Positions 1-8,718 of a stretch of DNA of 17,628 bases are shown here, piece after piece. The position numbers and the translations under genes are program-made. Numbering within the stretch: position 1 is the first letter of the stretch; each line of letters starts with the position of its first letter. The DNA is from Setaria digitata (lineage: Eukaryota > Nematoda > Chromadorea > Rhabditida > Setariidae), in the NCBI GenBank assembly GCA_003640385.1, contig RCAB01000815.1:1-17628 (forward strand), read 5' to 3'. The notes beneath the pieces were generated by a model, which saw only the letters and a program-made list of their open reading frames with translations, searched no databases and was not told where the DNA came from.

Positions 1-316
1 TATCCATTTCCTTTTTCAAAATTGCATTGATGATCTTTATGTTTAGCTATCATTTAGCATCTTGGGAGTGAAGCCTTTGGCGAGATTTTACCTGTCGTCA
101 TCGATTCTTCCAGAATGAACTGAATCCATGCTTCTACTTCCTGTCATTTATTTCGGATCCTGTTCAATATCGGAGATTACTTTTCATCATAATACTATGC
201 ACTAAGTCGCCTTGCCTCCTCATGTATTATCATTCTTTTTCCAAGTCCTAATATTGATGTAATCACTTCAAGATAACACACATTCTATTTACTACTTCAG
301 ATTCTTATCTAAAAAA

Positions 317-425
317 TCTAAAATATCTAAAATATAATATAAAATATAAATAATATAATATAATATAATATAATATATAATACAATATAATATAATATAA
401 TATAAAATATAAAATAAAATATCTA
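317..425. repeat. AT-only microsatellite (ATAAT/TATAA-type)
   Basis: About 110 bp of almost pure A and T, built from imperfect ATATAAT and AAATATCTAAA units, just before the first copy of the 151-bp duplication. It has no coding potential. Such a simple repeat is a likely cause of the assembly break at 572. Confidence 0.85.
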
Positions 426-723
426 AAAACTAAACTCTTAACATGTTCGTTCATACTGAAATTTCAGTATTGCTTCATTGTTCCGTTAAGATTCTTCCAA
501 TTTAATATTGCAGCATGTTCATTTCCGGAAATTTGGTGGAAGAGATCGTGGACCATCTGAATCGTCACGTTNATCTAAAAACTAAACTCTTAACATGTTC
601 GTTCATACTGAAATTTCAGTATTGCTTCATTGTTCCGTTAAGATTCTTCCAATTTAATATTGCAGCATGTTCATTTCCGGAAATTTGGTGGAAGAGATCG
701 TGGACCATCTGAATCGTCACGTT
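421..723. repeat. 151-bp direct duplication flanking a single N (572)
   Basis: Positions 421-571 and 573-723 read the same over 151 bp, both beginning atctaaaaactaaactc and ending cgtcacgtt, with one N between. The exact identity and the N make this look like two contig ends that overlap but were joined without merging. The real locus probably has one copy. Confidence 0.9.
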
Positions 724-968
724 ACAATGTGTGCCGCCCCTGCCTGATACGGAATACACTACTTGCACCGCTTCTAGCAAGCTATTACGTCTTCCATCCT
801 GTTACAGGAAATGTGTGCTGATTCGAAACCGGAAAAGAATGGCCAGTAATAACCCAGAACATTCATTCCTCGCCCTCACACTATCTGTCACCTGTCTCTG
901 TCTGTCACCGATGTCACTCACCACACGGGAAACCAATTATGCTTATACTTGCGAAATATTCACAGTAG

Positions 969-973
969 AAAAA
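969..973 (-). terminator. Pol III terminator of tRNA-Arg
   Basis: A run of five A on the plus strand (TTTTT on the minus strand) begins four nt after the tRNA discriminator base. This is the usual Pol III stop signal. Confidence 0.7.
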
Positions 974-976
974 CTC

Positions 977-1049
977 CGACCCTGGCAGGACTCGAACCTG
1001 CAATCTTCGCTTCCGGAGGGCGACGCCTTATCCATTAGGCCACAGGGTC
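977..1049 (-). tRNA. tRNA-Arg, anticodon CCG
   Basis: The minus strand folds as a complete intronless cloverleaf. The acceptor stem GACCCTG/CAGGGTC has 7 pairs. The D arm is GCCT-AATGGATA-AGGC, the anticodon loop CTCCGGA gives anticodon CCG, the variable loop is AGATT, the T arm is GCAGG-TTCGAGT-CCTGC, and the discriminator base is G. A-box (TGGCCTAATGG) and B-box (GGTTCGAGTCC) promoters are intact. Four nt past the 3' end the minus strand has TTTTT (969-973), a Pol III terminator. The last anticodon-stem pair (31-39) is a C-A mismatch; otherwise it looks functional. Confidence 0.95.
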
Positions 1050-2048
1050 CAGCTGGACTTCCCTCAAGGATTTAGATGGAAATGGTTCCTCTCCCTCTCC
1101 TTCCTTCTTTTTTCTTTTCATATCTCTTTTTCACTCTTTTTCATCCTCACTCTCTCCCCTCTTCCTTTAATTAGTATCATTACTACTGAAAAAAAAGGAA
1201 ATGAAAAAGTGATTTCAAAAGGACAACAACTGTTCACGAGTGTGTCACATCATATCACATCAGGAAGAGTATTTTTGAAATTATTCCGTTCAAATGATTC
1301 CAATCAAAACAGATCATCTGTTGAGGTTCACTGAAGAAAATTGGCCAATACCTTTGACGGACAGATGATGACCGGTTAATTTTATCTTCAATAAATTGTT
1401 GATATTTTTGAAAAATACTAAAATTTCAACTAAGACTAATTTTCAGTAATGCTAGTCACTTTATCAGCAAGTTCAGAAACTATTTAGTGCAGTTGTCATA
1501 GCATTCATCATCGTAAGAAAATTGTAATTGGAGAATCTAAAATTGAATAAAATTAGGACACTGATGAGATTTAGTTATTGACTGATAACTATATCATTAA
1601 TCTACTTTTATCACTACACCGCCATTTTTAGCCGCCACCTTTTATGAGCAGAACATTTGCCCTAACTTTTTTTTTTGGGGCTTGCTCATAAAAGGTTTTA
1701 TAACTGTAATATCATATATACAAGAGTAAAAGGGTGTAGTATTTGTTTGGCTCTTTATGAGTTACAATCGTTTTTCGAGCTGAATTGGTGTCCTTATCAC
1801 ATTTTTATTTTATCAACTTATTAAGTGGGCCATTAAGTAAGTTAGGTAAAATGTAAAGTATATAAGCAACCACTGATGAATAATTATAATTAATAGTTTC
1901 TTGACAACTTTTCCATGTGTAATGATTACTTTTTGTTAATAATTAATTACAAGCCAATTGATAACGATTATGCAAGTAGAACTGTTGTCGAATCAGAACT
2001 GTAATTAATTATCGTTGTTTAATATAGTGAGGCAGAAAAGTGATTACA
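1050..2048. other. Upstream region of the long 14-3-3 gene, non-coding
   Basis: Pyrimidine-rich from about 1080 to 1170, then AT-rich sequence containing the nested inverted repeat. No open frame, promoter motif or RNA gene is recognisable. A possible splice-leader or 5' UTR acceptor (ggcag at 2031-2035) lies 13 nt before the start codon of the 14-3-3 gene. Confidence 0.4.
1613..1740. repeat. Nested inverted-repeat element (possible MITE remnant)
   Basis: Inner arms accttttatgagca (1637-1650) and tgctcataaaaggt (1683-1696) are a perfect 14-bp inverted repeat. Outer arms actacacc (1613-1620) and ggtgtagt (1733-1740) are a perfect 8-bp inverted repeat. The whole is about 128 bp with no coding frame. 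I see no clear target-site duplication, so a miniature transposon is only a possibility. Confidence 0.5.
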
Positions 2049-5000
2049 ATGAATAGGCCAATGGATATTTTTGATCGTAATGACTTAATACTGCGCATAA
2101 GGATCGCCTGTGAGGTAATAATTCCAACTTCACGTCGTACTAATTAATTGAACTAATTGACTAGTCACTTAAACAATGTTTTGTTATTTAAATACATAAA
2201 TTTTCCTCCTTTCGTGTCTTTTTTTGAAAATTAAACCCATATCAAGCATTATAAGTTATGGGTAAAAGACAACAATTCCAAATTGTGCAAAATCAGGCTG
2301 TGCACAAATTATTCNTATAAGTTAAATTATTAAAATTATTATTATTATTTCATTATAAGTTAAATTATAAGTTATGGGTAAAAGACAACAATTCCAAATT
2401 GTGCAAAATCAGGCTGTGCACAAATTATTCAACCTGTGATGAAACTACCGGAAAGAAAGAAAAACTGGTTTGCTAATAGCTAGCTAGTAATTTTGACTGT
2501 CCTTTTAAGAACCTAGACAAGTTCAGTGCCACTAGTACACTCTAACAGATACAGTAGTCAGATGAATTAAATTTGTCTTTGCTAAATTACCTTGTGAAAG
2601 CACTACGAACTATATAGCTATCGTTATTTGATGATGCAAGGGAGAATATGCGATGGTTAATTGTGACGTACGGTGCAGAGTTGACAGTTGAGGAAAGGAA
2701 CTTATTTGCAGTCTTCTATAAGGTTGGTGCAACTTGATCAGTCTAGCTTTTAAAGCAATGTCTTGAGATTGGGACTAACCTTTTCCATTCTAAGACCTAT
2801 TGTTCTTAGTGTAACTGCACTGATGGTACTAGTTTTAATTAAATTTGTTAACAAAATAATGAGAATAGAAGTTTTTCTACTGTTAGACCTTCAAATCATA
2901 CTATATTTAGAGTCTCATATGCAAATTTCGCAAGGAGTATAACCTTTACATCGATTTGCAAAGGGAAATACCACGAAAGGAAATTCTCAAACATCGTATT
3001 TTACGTGATAACATGTATCGAGCACGTTATGAAGTGGTCACCATTTGCGAGGACGTGATCGTAAGCTGTGTATTTATTTTAGGTGCAATGAGTTGTCTGC
3101 AGTGTAGTTTGATTGATAATGATTCGTATTAAACTTATTTTTGCGCGATTTCCAAGCGTAGATAAAGCTGTTCGAGATCGATTTCGCGAGTTCTACTGCT
3201 ACGTTAGATGAAGACTTTTGGTTCTTGTGGATGATAAGATTCCAGCTTTTCATTGACAGAAAGTTAATGTGGATCACTTCTAAGAGATTTTGAAATTTAG
3301 CTGATAATAAGCTGATCGATTTTGTTTTTATTTCAACCTATTTTCACGTAATTATCATCGCTAGTAAGCCATTTCAGACTCGTTTGTTCAGCCGTAGGAA
3401 ATTTGCTTTCAGAGTTATTTGTGAGAATGTGTTATCAAACGATTAGTGTTCAGAATTTTAGCGTAATCATATTTGTTTTGTTATGAGAGAATTAAAAATT
3501 TGTTCAAAAATCGAATAATACCTTTCATAGTTACTTTGGACAATAGAAAATTTACAAAAAGGAAAAAAGATAGCAAATCAAAGAGCCTAGAGTCTTTTTG
3601 TTTTTTGCAGGAAATGATCAATGAAAATATATTAGTGACGAAAAATATTGAATCGAAAATTTATTTTATCAAACTTCGAGGTGATTATTTTCGATATTGG
3701 GCAAGTGTTGCAAAAGAAGATCAAGTTGCTGGTAAGTCTTTCATTTCATTAAGTTTCATTTAATTCTTTGACACTAAAGAGATGAAATGAGCTCATATGT
3801 GTAAGAAATTAATAATTGAATTCTGATCAAATTTTAGAGTTTTACCTACAAAATTAATGATAAGCATCATTTTTTTTTTTCTAGATTTTAAAGGATCTTT
3901 ATATTCCTGGGATTTTAGATGTTTGCAAGCTTCCAAAAACTTCACAAGTTTTTTTGGCCACCCCAGCAATTCATTCAGTCCAATTTTAGATTTGCGAAGC
4001 AAAGCTGAGGATTCTTATAAAGAAGCATTCAAACTGGCAGACAGAAAGCTCAAAAAGCATCATCCTCTACGTTTAGGTTTGATGCTGAATATGTCCGTAC
4101 ACTATTACGCAGTTCCACGTGAACGTCTTAAGGCTATACAATTATCAATGCAGGTGTAATTTTTCTAGTACATTTTATTAAAAGCAAAATGCTGAAGGAT
4201 TTTTATAAACAATAAGCAAATTTATCCATAAAATATGTGAATTATCAAGTTCTTGTAAATTTATTTCAATTGTTGGAAACTTTAAAAGTTGCAACTTCAG
4301 TATCAATTCTTGAAAAGATTTTTATTTTCAGGCAGTGACTGAAGGCAAAGAACATATTGCAGAAGATCCGGACATTCGCGCAGCAGTGAATTTACTGAGA
4401 GATAATCTTGATGCTTGGATGTCATGTCTTGACGCTGAAGAGAAGGAAGAGCTGGAACGTTTAGAAGGAGCAAGAAAGTGGCATGGTGATTACCGCGAAA
4501 TGTACTTCAAAGTTTTTCCTTCTCACCTTTCTCCACCTTCTGAATCCCATACGTTTCAGCCTTATTATCACACTGAAGAGGGAAAGAGGTCTCTTATTCT
4601 CTTCTTTTTTGGAGAGCTGATATCTGAGGTACCATTTGGCCCTTAAAGCAGGATATGCCAACCTTCTCATTTTCTTTAAACTAGATGCTGATACCAGCAT
4701 TCATTTCAGAATTTAAGAAATAAAAGATCAACTAAATTATTACTTTTATTCTTTACATTTCCTTGTCCGACGGATTGTTTTGTAAATTTTACAGGGAAAG
4801 AAGCCGCGATACCATCCGCACATTTAGTTCGTCGGTTAGCTGAAGAACCATCTCCGGAATTTGATTTCCCGTTGGCTTTGCACCAACGTCATTCAACGAT
4901 TCTACAACCGAATCTCATGCCTTCATCTGCTCGATTCCAGAATTCTGAATCATTAAATATTTGGAAGCATTATCTTCTTTTACGTCCACATTTCCCTCAT

Positions 5001-7148
5001 TTGTATGAGCCACTTTTTGAAGCTAGAGAACCGTTATTTGTTCCAGTTGAATCTCAAATTTCTCTGGATGAAGGATCAGAAAATGTTACTGAATCCCAGA
5101 GTGACACAACTGAAGTGAGAAGCATTGTAGTGGAATCACAAGGCATTGTACCCCACACAACAATCACTTCAGATACTGTCTTGGCAGAAGGAGAAATTAA
5201 GATAGTCGCAGATTATGACGATTCACTCTCTGATAAGGACACATTTTTACTAAAAACGGTTTCATTAGATCAGGCAGAGTATGAAAAACACGTATCAGCA
5301 CCTGATCTTCCTGAAGATACACGTGAACGCGTAGCAGTATTTAATCTTTCTGAAGATATTCATGAAGAACATGCATCAGTACCTGATCTGCTTGAAGATA
5401 TGCATGAAGAACAGCTCTTAGTACCTGATCTTTCTGACAGTACACATGAAAAGCTACCTGATCTTTTCGAAGGTATCATTCAGCCGATCCTTAGCCCATC
5501 ACTATCTACGGTATCATCCCGACCACCCAGTGAAGATGATAACGTTATCGTAGAGGAAGAAGAGTATCACTCATCATTACTACAGGCTAGTAGTCCGTAT
5601 GATATTCCAACGAATCAGCACAAAGCAATTCCAACAACAATAGATCCTATTAGCAGACTTACCAGAAAACTTCACAGTTTTGAATCCAGAATGCTTGCTA
5701 TACAGAGAAGATTATTTAGAACGGAAGAACCAATCCAGTTAATAGAGGTAGAACCGGGGTCGGAATCAGAAGATGAATGGCTAACAAGTAGCGCAATGAT
5801 TGAAAAACCGCAAACATTTTCAGGTAGTGCATTTTCACCAGCGATAAGCAGTTACTTTTCCCAACAGCTCACCAAAAATGAGACTCAGGTAACAAGTCAA
5901 TTTGATGACGTTACGGATCGGCAACCACAGCCTCAAAGTATGACCACTGACCCTATTCAGTCCGATTGTGCTACTAAATTTCAGGAACAACACAGTGCTA
6001 TTCTATCAGATCGACATTCCAGCCGTTTTTCTACTTTTCTTGATCAGGTTGATTACTTTGTTCAGCATCAAAAAGACCAAAGAGCCTTAGAAACCGAATC
6101 AGTAAGCCCGTCTGCAGCATATGAGCATCTTGTATTTCCAGAAATTCCTCCGCCAACTCCACCACCAAAGGTTATTTTAACACAATTCGGTCCAAAGATT
6201 ATTGGAAACTATCTCCTAGATTCATCTCTTGAAGGAGCTGTTGCAGCGATTTCGTCTTCACCGTCTACAAGTAACAAATTGAAAACTGTGACTTTCAGCG
6301 AACGGTGCACACTTTGGCCTTACGAATCAACAGGAGAAGCACTACATAAACGGTCTTCTAGACAGAGGGAAAGGTCAAATCGACGAAGTTCGACTCAAAA
6401 AGGGTCAACTTTTCCTTTTTCATCAGACGAGGAAGAAGAGATCCCTTGCATGCCTGGAAGTCGCAGCAGCCAACAGGTCGCAACGATATCGCAGCAAGAG
6501 ACAAGAGAACAGCAAGCAAGTTTGGCACGACAAGCTTGCAGAAAAGGCCGGGCAATGCAAAATCGTCGAGAGAAGTTGATGCTATATAAAACACTGCGGC
6601 GCTCCTTTTCGGCCCAGCGAGAAGGCGCTGCTTGGCCAATGTCTTCCTTGGTACGAGAACCGCCATATTTCATCTACAAGGTTTTACGTCGAGCTTCTTC
6701 AACCGGTGGACTAATCTTTGGCAGACGATTTCTTTCGGCTCATTCAAGTTTTGAGGACTTGTACGATGAAGCTGCTGAGAAGGCTTTTCCTGATCCATGG
6801 GCTCCAAGAGGAGAAAGGACGATGCTCAACACCTTCCCTATTACACCGTTGTGTCCGAATCAGAAACCTCATGTTCCGTTGATTCAGTTCCATTGGCCTT
6901 ACAGAAGAGAAACGAGCGAACAGAATCTCATGCAGTAAGAATCTTATCCAGACGGAACTCAACAGGAAATGCAAAAGTATGAACAAAAGCAGTGCGATGA
7001 TTTTTCTACTTTATGCAAAATTGACTTCATTGATTCAACAACTGCACCTACTACTACCATTCGAACTGATTTCAGTTTGACTGAACAGCGTAGCTATTTT
7101 TCCGGAAAATTATCAGGACCAAAAGTACCAACCACTACTTCTCTTTAG
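2049..7148 (+). CDS. Divergent 14-3-3 protein with a very long C-terminal tail
   Basis: Exons by phase: 2049-2114, 2618-2722, 2911-3060, 3611-3731, 3990-4153, 4332-4485, 4795-6934, 7076-7148. If the last intron is retained, the stop is TAA at 6936-6938. Product 990 or 967 residues. Residues 1 to about 232 align along the whole 14-3-3 fold: TVEERNL, ICEDVI, GDYFRY, HPLRLGLMLN and LLRDNLDAW. Equivalents of the phosphopeptide-groove residues of human zeta are present: K57 (K49), R64 (R56), R135-Y136 (R127-Y128), N181 (N173), N227 (N224) and W231 (W228). Helices 8-9 are about five residues short. The known family role is dimeric, cytosolic binding of phosphoserine/threonine proteins. The rest (about 255 onward) is Ser/Glu/Pro-rich and looks disordered, with acidic repeats, a proline-rich stretch and basophilic kinase sites; canonical 14-3-3s are only about 250 residues. 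The start ATG gives a helix-1 of the right length. Exon 2911 and donor 4485 are chosen by phase and homology. Function is inferred. Confidence 0.88.
2248..2430. repeat. 67-bp direct duplication around a single N (2315), in intron 1 of the long 14-3-3 gene
   Basis: Positions 2248-2314 and 2364-2430 carry the same 67 bp (attataagttatgggtaaaa ... caaattattc). The N is followed by about 48 bp of AT-rich filler before the second copy. This fits an unmerged contig overlap, perhaps with a haplotype difference. It lies inside the intron 2115-2617 and does not affect coding. Confidence 0.85.
5295..5478 (+). repeat. Degenerate 14-residue acidic repeat in the tail of the long 14-3-3 protein
   Basis: Within the tail (residues about 421-482), units of 13-14 residues recur with the pattern PDLxEDxHEExxxV: PDLPEDTRERVAV, FNLSEDIHEEHASV, PDLLEDMHEEQLLV, then the shorter PDLSDSTHEKL and PDLFEGI. 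The DNA repeats are diverged (cctgatcttcctgaagat, cctgatctgcttgaagat, cctgatctttctgacag). They lie within one exon and do not disturb the frame. Function is unknown; acidic, possibly short helical or linear-motif repeats. Confidence 0.7.
6935..7075 (+). other. In-frame optional intron that begins with a stop codon (alternative C-termini)
   Basis: The big exon runs into ATG CAG TAA at 6930-6938. The sequence CA|GTAAGA is a consensus donor, and ATTTCAG at 7069-7075 is a good acceptor. The interval is 141 nt (47 codons), and the frame stays the same whether it is spliced or not. Splicing removes the TAA and adds a short C-terminus (LTEQRSYFSGKLSGPK... ) ending at TAG 7146-7148. Retention ends the protein at 6938. 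The interval itself is open after the TAA. Transcript data are needed to choose. Confidence 0.55.
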
Positions 7149-7212
7149 ACTCCCTAATACGTTCATCAACTTTGCTAACGAATAACTACAGAACGAATTA
7201 TTTAATGTATAA

Positions 7213-7268
7213 AATAAAAAAACAAAAATTGTCCAATAAGACAAAAATCAAATAAATGTACGAATAAA
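7213..7268 (+). terminator. Cluster of AATAAA polyadenylation signals of the long 14-3-3 gene
   Basis: AATAAA occurs at 7213-7218, 7251-7256 and 7263-7268, which is 65 to 120 nt after the downstream stop codon at 7148. This is a normal distance for a short nematode 3' UTR. No cleavage-site evidence is visible. Confidence 0.5.
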
Positions 7269-8235
7269 ACAAAAGTATGCTCATGCTAATGAAGAAAAAA
7301 CTTCTGCAATTAAGAAATGGTACTTCGTCGACCAGAAATTGCAGTTTGAATTCCACTCAAACAAGATGATACTCTTATGTGGCATTTATTCATTCAAATG
7401 AAGCTTTCAGAGTGGAATATGATTCTAGGAAAAAAATTATTTTAACGGAAAGTTTTCAAAAACTCAAAATTCTGTTTATTATACATTCTACTTCTGTCAA
7501 GCATTTACATTTATGCATTTCACATGTACATATTTGATATTTATTATGTTTAATATGTTCATCACTGTGAAGTTATAATGAGTTACTTCTTATTTATAAT
7601 ATTATTATTTTAGATAATAGATTTTATTCATGCCTATAACTCATGATTTACAAAATTGTCGATTTTGATTGTATTTAGGTTTGTGATATTCATTGCATGA
7701 TAAGATAAAAATTGTCATATTGTCTTGAAACGAAATTTTTGAAATAGAATAAATATATAGCAGAAATCCATTTTATTGCTATTTGCGAGATTAATTATAG
7801 CATTATACTAAATTACTGGATCTTCAAAAGGAAATTTATAGAAATGATAAACTGTGCTGAAATTTAACCTTGCATTACAACTTTTTCTCTTTCGATGAAG
7901 TGGAAAAGATGGAATAAAACAATTACAGTTGTGTCTGATTGGAAGCATAGTCAGATATTATATTTCTAATCATATTTTCATTTAAGGCTAACTGAAAGTG
8001 CCAAACTTTTTGAATCATGTCATCGAGAATTTTTTGCTCCAGAAGTTGTTGGATAATCTCTGCTAAGCCAAATTGATGTAAAAAACAAAAAAATATTTTG
8101 TAAATTTGACTGATATAAAAAAATATTTAAAAAAAAAAAAAAGTTTAAATAATGATTTAAAACAGTATTTTCAGTGCTTAATAGCACTTCAAAATGTCCT
8201 TATGGAACATCGTGCAAGTGATTTTCAGTGTTTCT

Positions 8236-8325
8236 GACTTGGCTAAATTATCGGTCAGTTAATCGAATTTTGTTTGCGATTTTAAGACAGGATCATAACT
8301 CATGTCTTAATGCATTAGCCAAGTC
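8236..8325. repeat. Nested intergenic inverted repeats
   Basis: Outer arms gacttggctaa (8236-8246) and ttagccaagtc (8315-8325) are perfect 11-bp complements. Inside them ttaagaca (8282-8289) and tgtcttaa (8303-8310) are perfect 8-bp complements. Together they can form a branched hairpin of about 90 nt between the 14-3-3 and MSP genes. No known RNA family is recognised. Confidence 0.45.
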
Positions 8326-8718
8326 AAAATCTCAACTTAAAGGACAGTATTCAAAGAATTGATTCATAATTTAATTTAAGCCTAACTGCTAAAAGCATTC
8401 TTTTCGCTCTCCTTACATTAAGATTCCTGATTATTTAGATCTAAATGTTAAATATGTTGATTGAATAGTAGAGTGAATTGCTGAATAACGAAGGAAAGAT
8501 GTTATTTTCTTATCTAAAAATTTAAAATTTCATTTGCAATTTTTCACTATTAAACTTGTCTGAAAAATGCTCTTTAAGCTAAATTTGCATATTAAGTGCT
8601 CCTCATAACTGCTGGAAAATAAAGGAAATGAAGCTTAATTAATTTTAGTCATTCTATTTGCAACCGTTTGTAAAGACAGGGACTTTTGTATTAGTTCCAC
8701 TGGAATTGTGTAATAATA

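Larger units (their letters stand above)
1..968. other. Left-edge region, no confident gene
   Basis: Outside the AT microsatellite and the 151-bp duplication I find no secure gene. Two weak minus-strand exon candidates exist: 92-140 (EVEAWIQFILEESMTTG, between AG and GT) and 616-798 (61 codons to a TGA after a tttcctgtaacag acceptor). On the plus strand 514-595 also reads open after an attgcag acceptor. I cannot decide between strands. Confidence 0.3.
7149..8718. other. Intergenic region between the long 14-3-3 and double-MSP genes
   Basis: It holds the polyadenylation signals of the first gene and then about 1.4 kb of AT-rich DNA with the nested inverted repeats near 8236-8325. I see no exon that extends either gene. 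A possible trans-splice acceptor (taattttag, ending about 8648) lies some 70 nt before the MSP start codon. Confidence 0.4.

Noticed and set aside
731..1075. Plus-strand frame of 114 codons
   Set aside because: It runs antisense through the tRNA-Arg gene (the RPWQDSNLQSSLPEGDAL segment is the complement of the tRNA) and has no homology or splice support.
2558..2722. A 24-nt intron (2594-2617) joining an upstream frame to the 14-3-3 exon
   Set aside because: Too short to be a credible intron. The ATG exon at 2049-2114 gives a helix-1 of the right length in the right phase.
3074..3277. Minus-strand frame of 67 codons
   Set aside because: Lies in a 14-3-3 intron; no homology, and composition like the surrounding intron.
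4486..4646. Extension of 14-3-3 exon 6 through WHGDYREMYFKVF to a stop at 4646
   Set aside because: Only the donor at 4485/4486 is phase-compatible with the strong acceptor at 4794. The extension resembles ordinary intron sequence.
6358..6986. Minus-strand frames of 80 to 102 codons
   Set aside because: Antisense shadows of the 14-3-3 tail exon, with no splice sites or recognisable domain.
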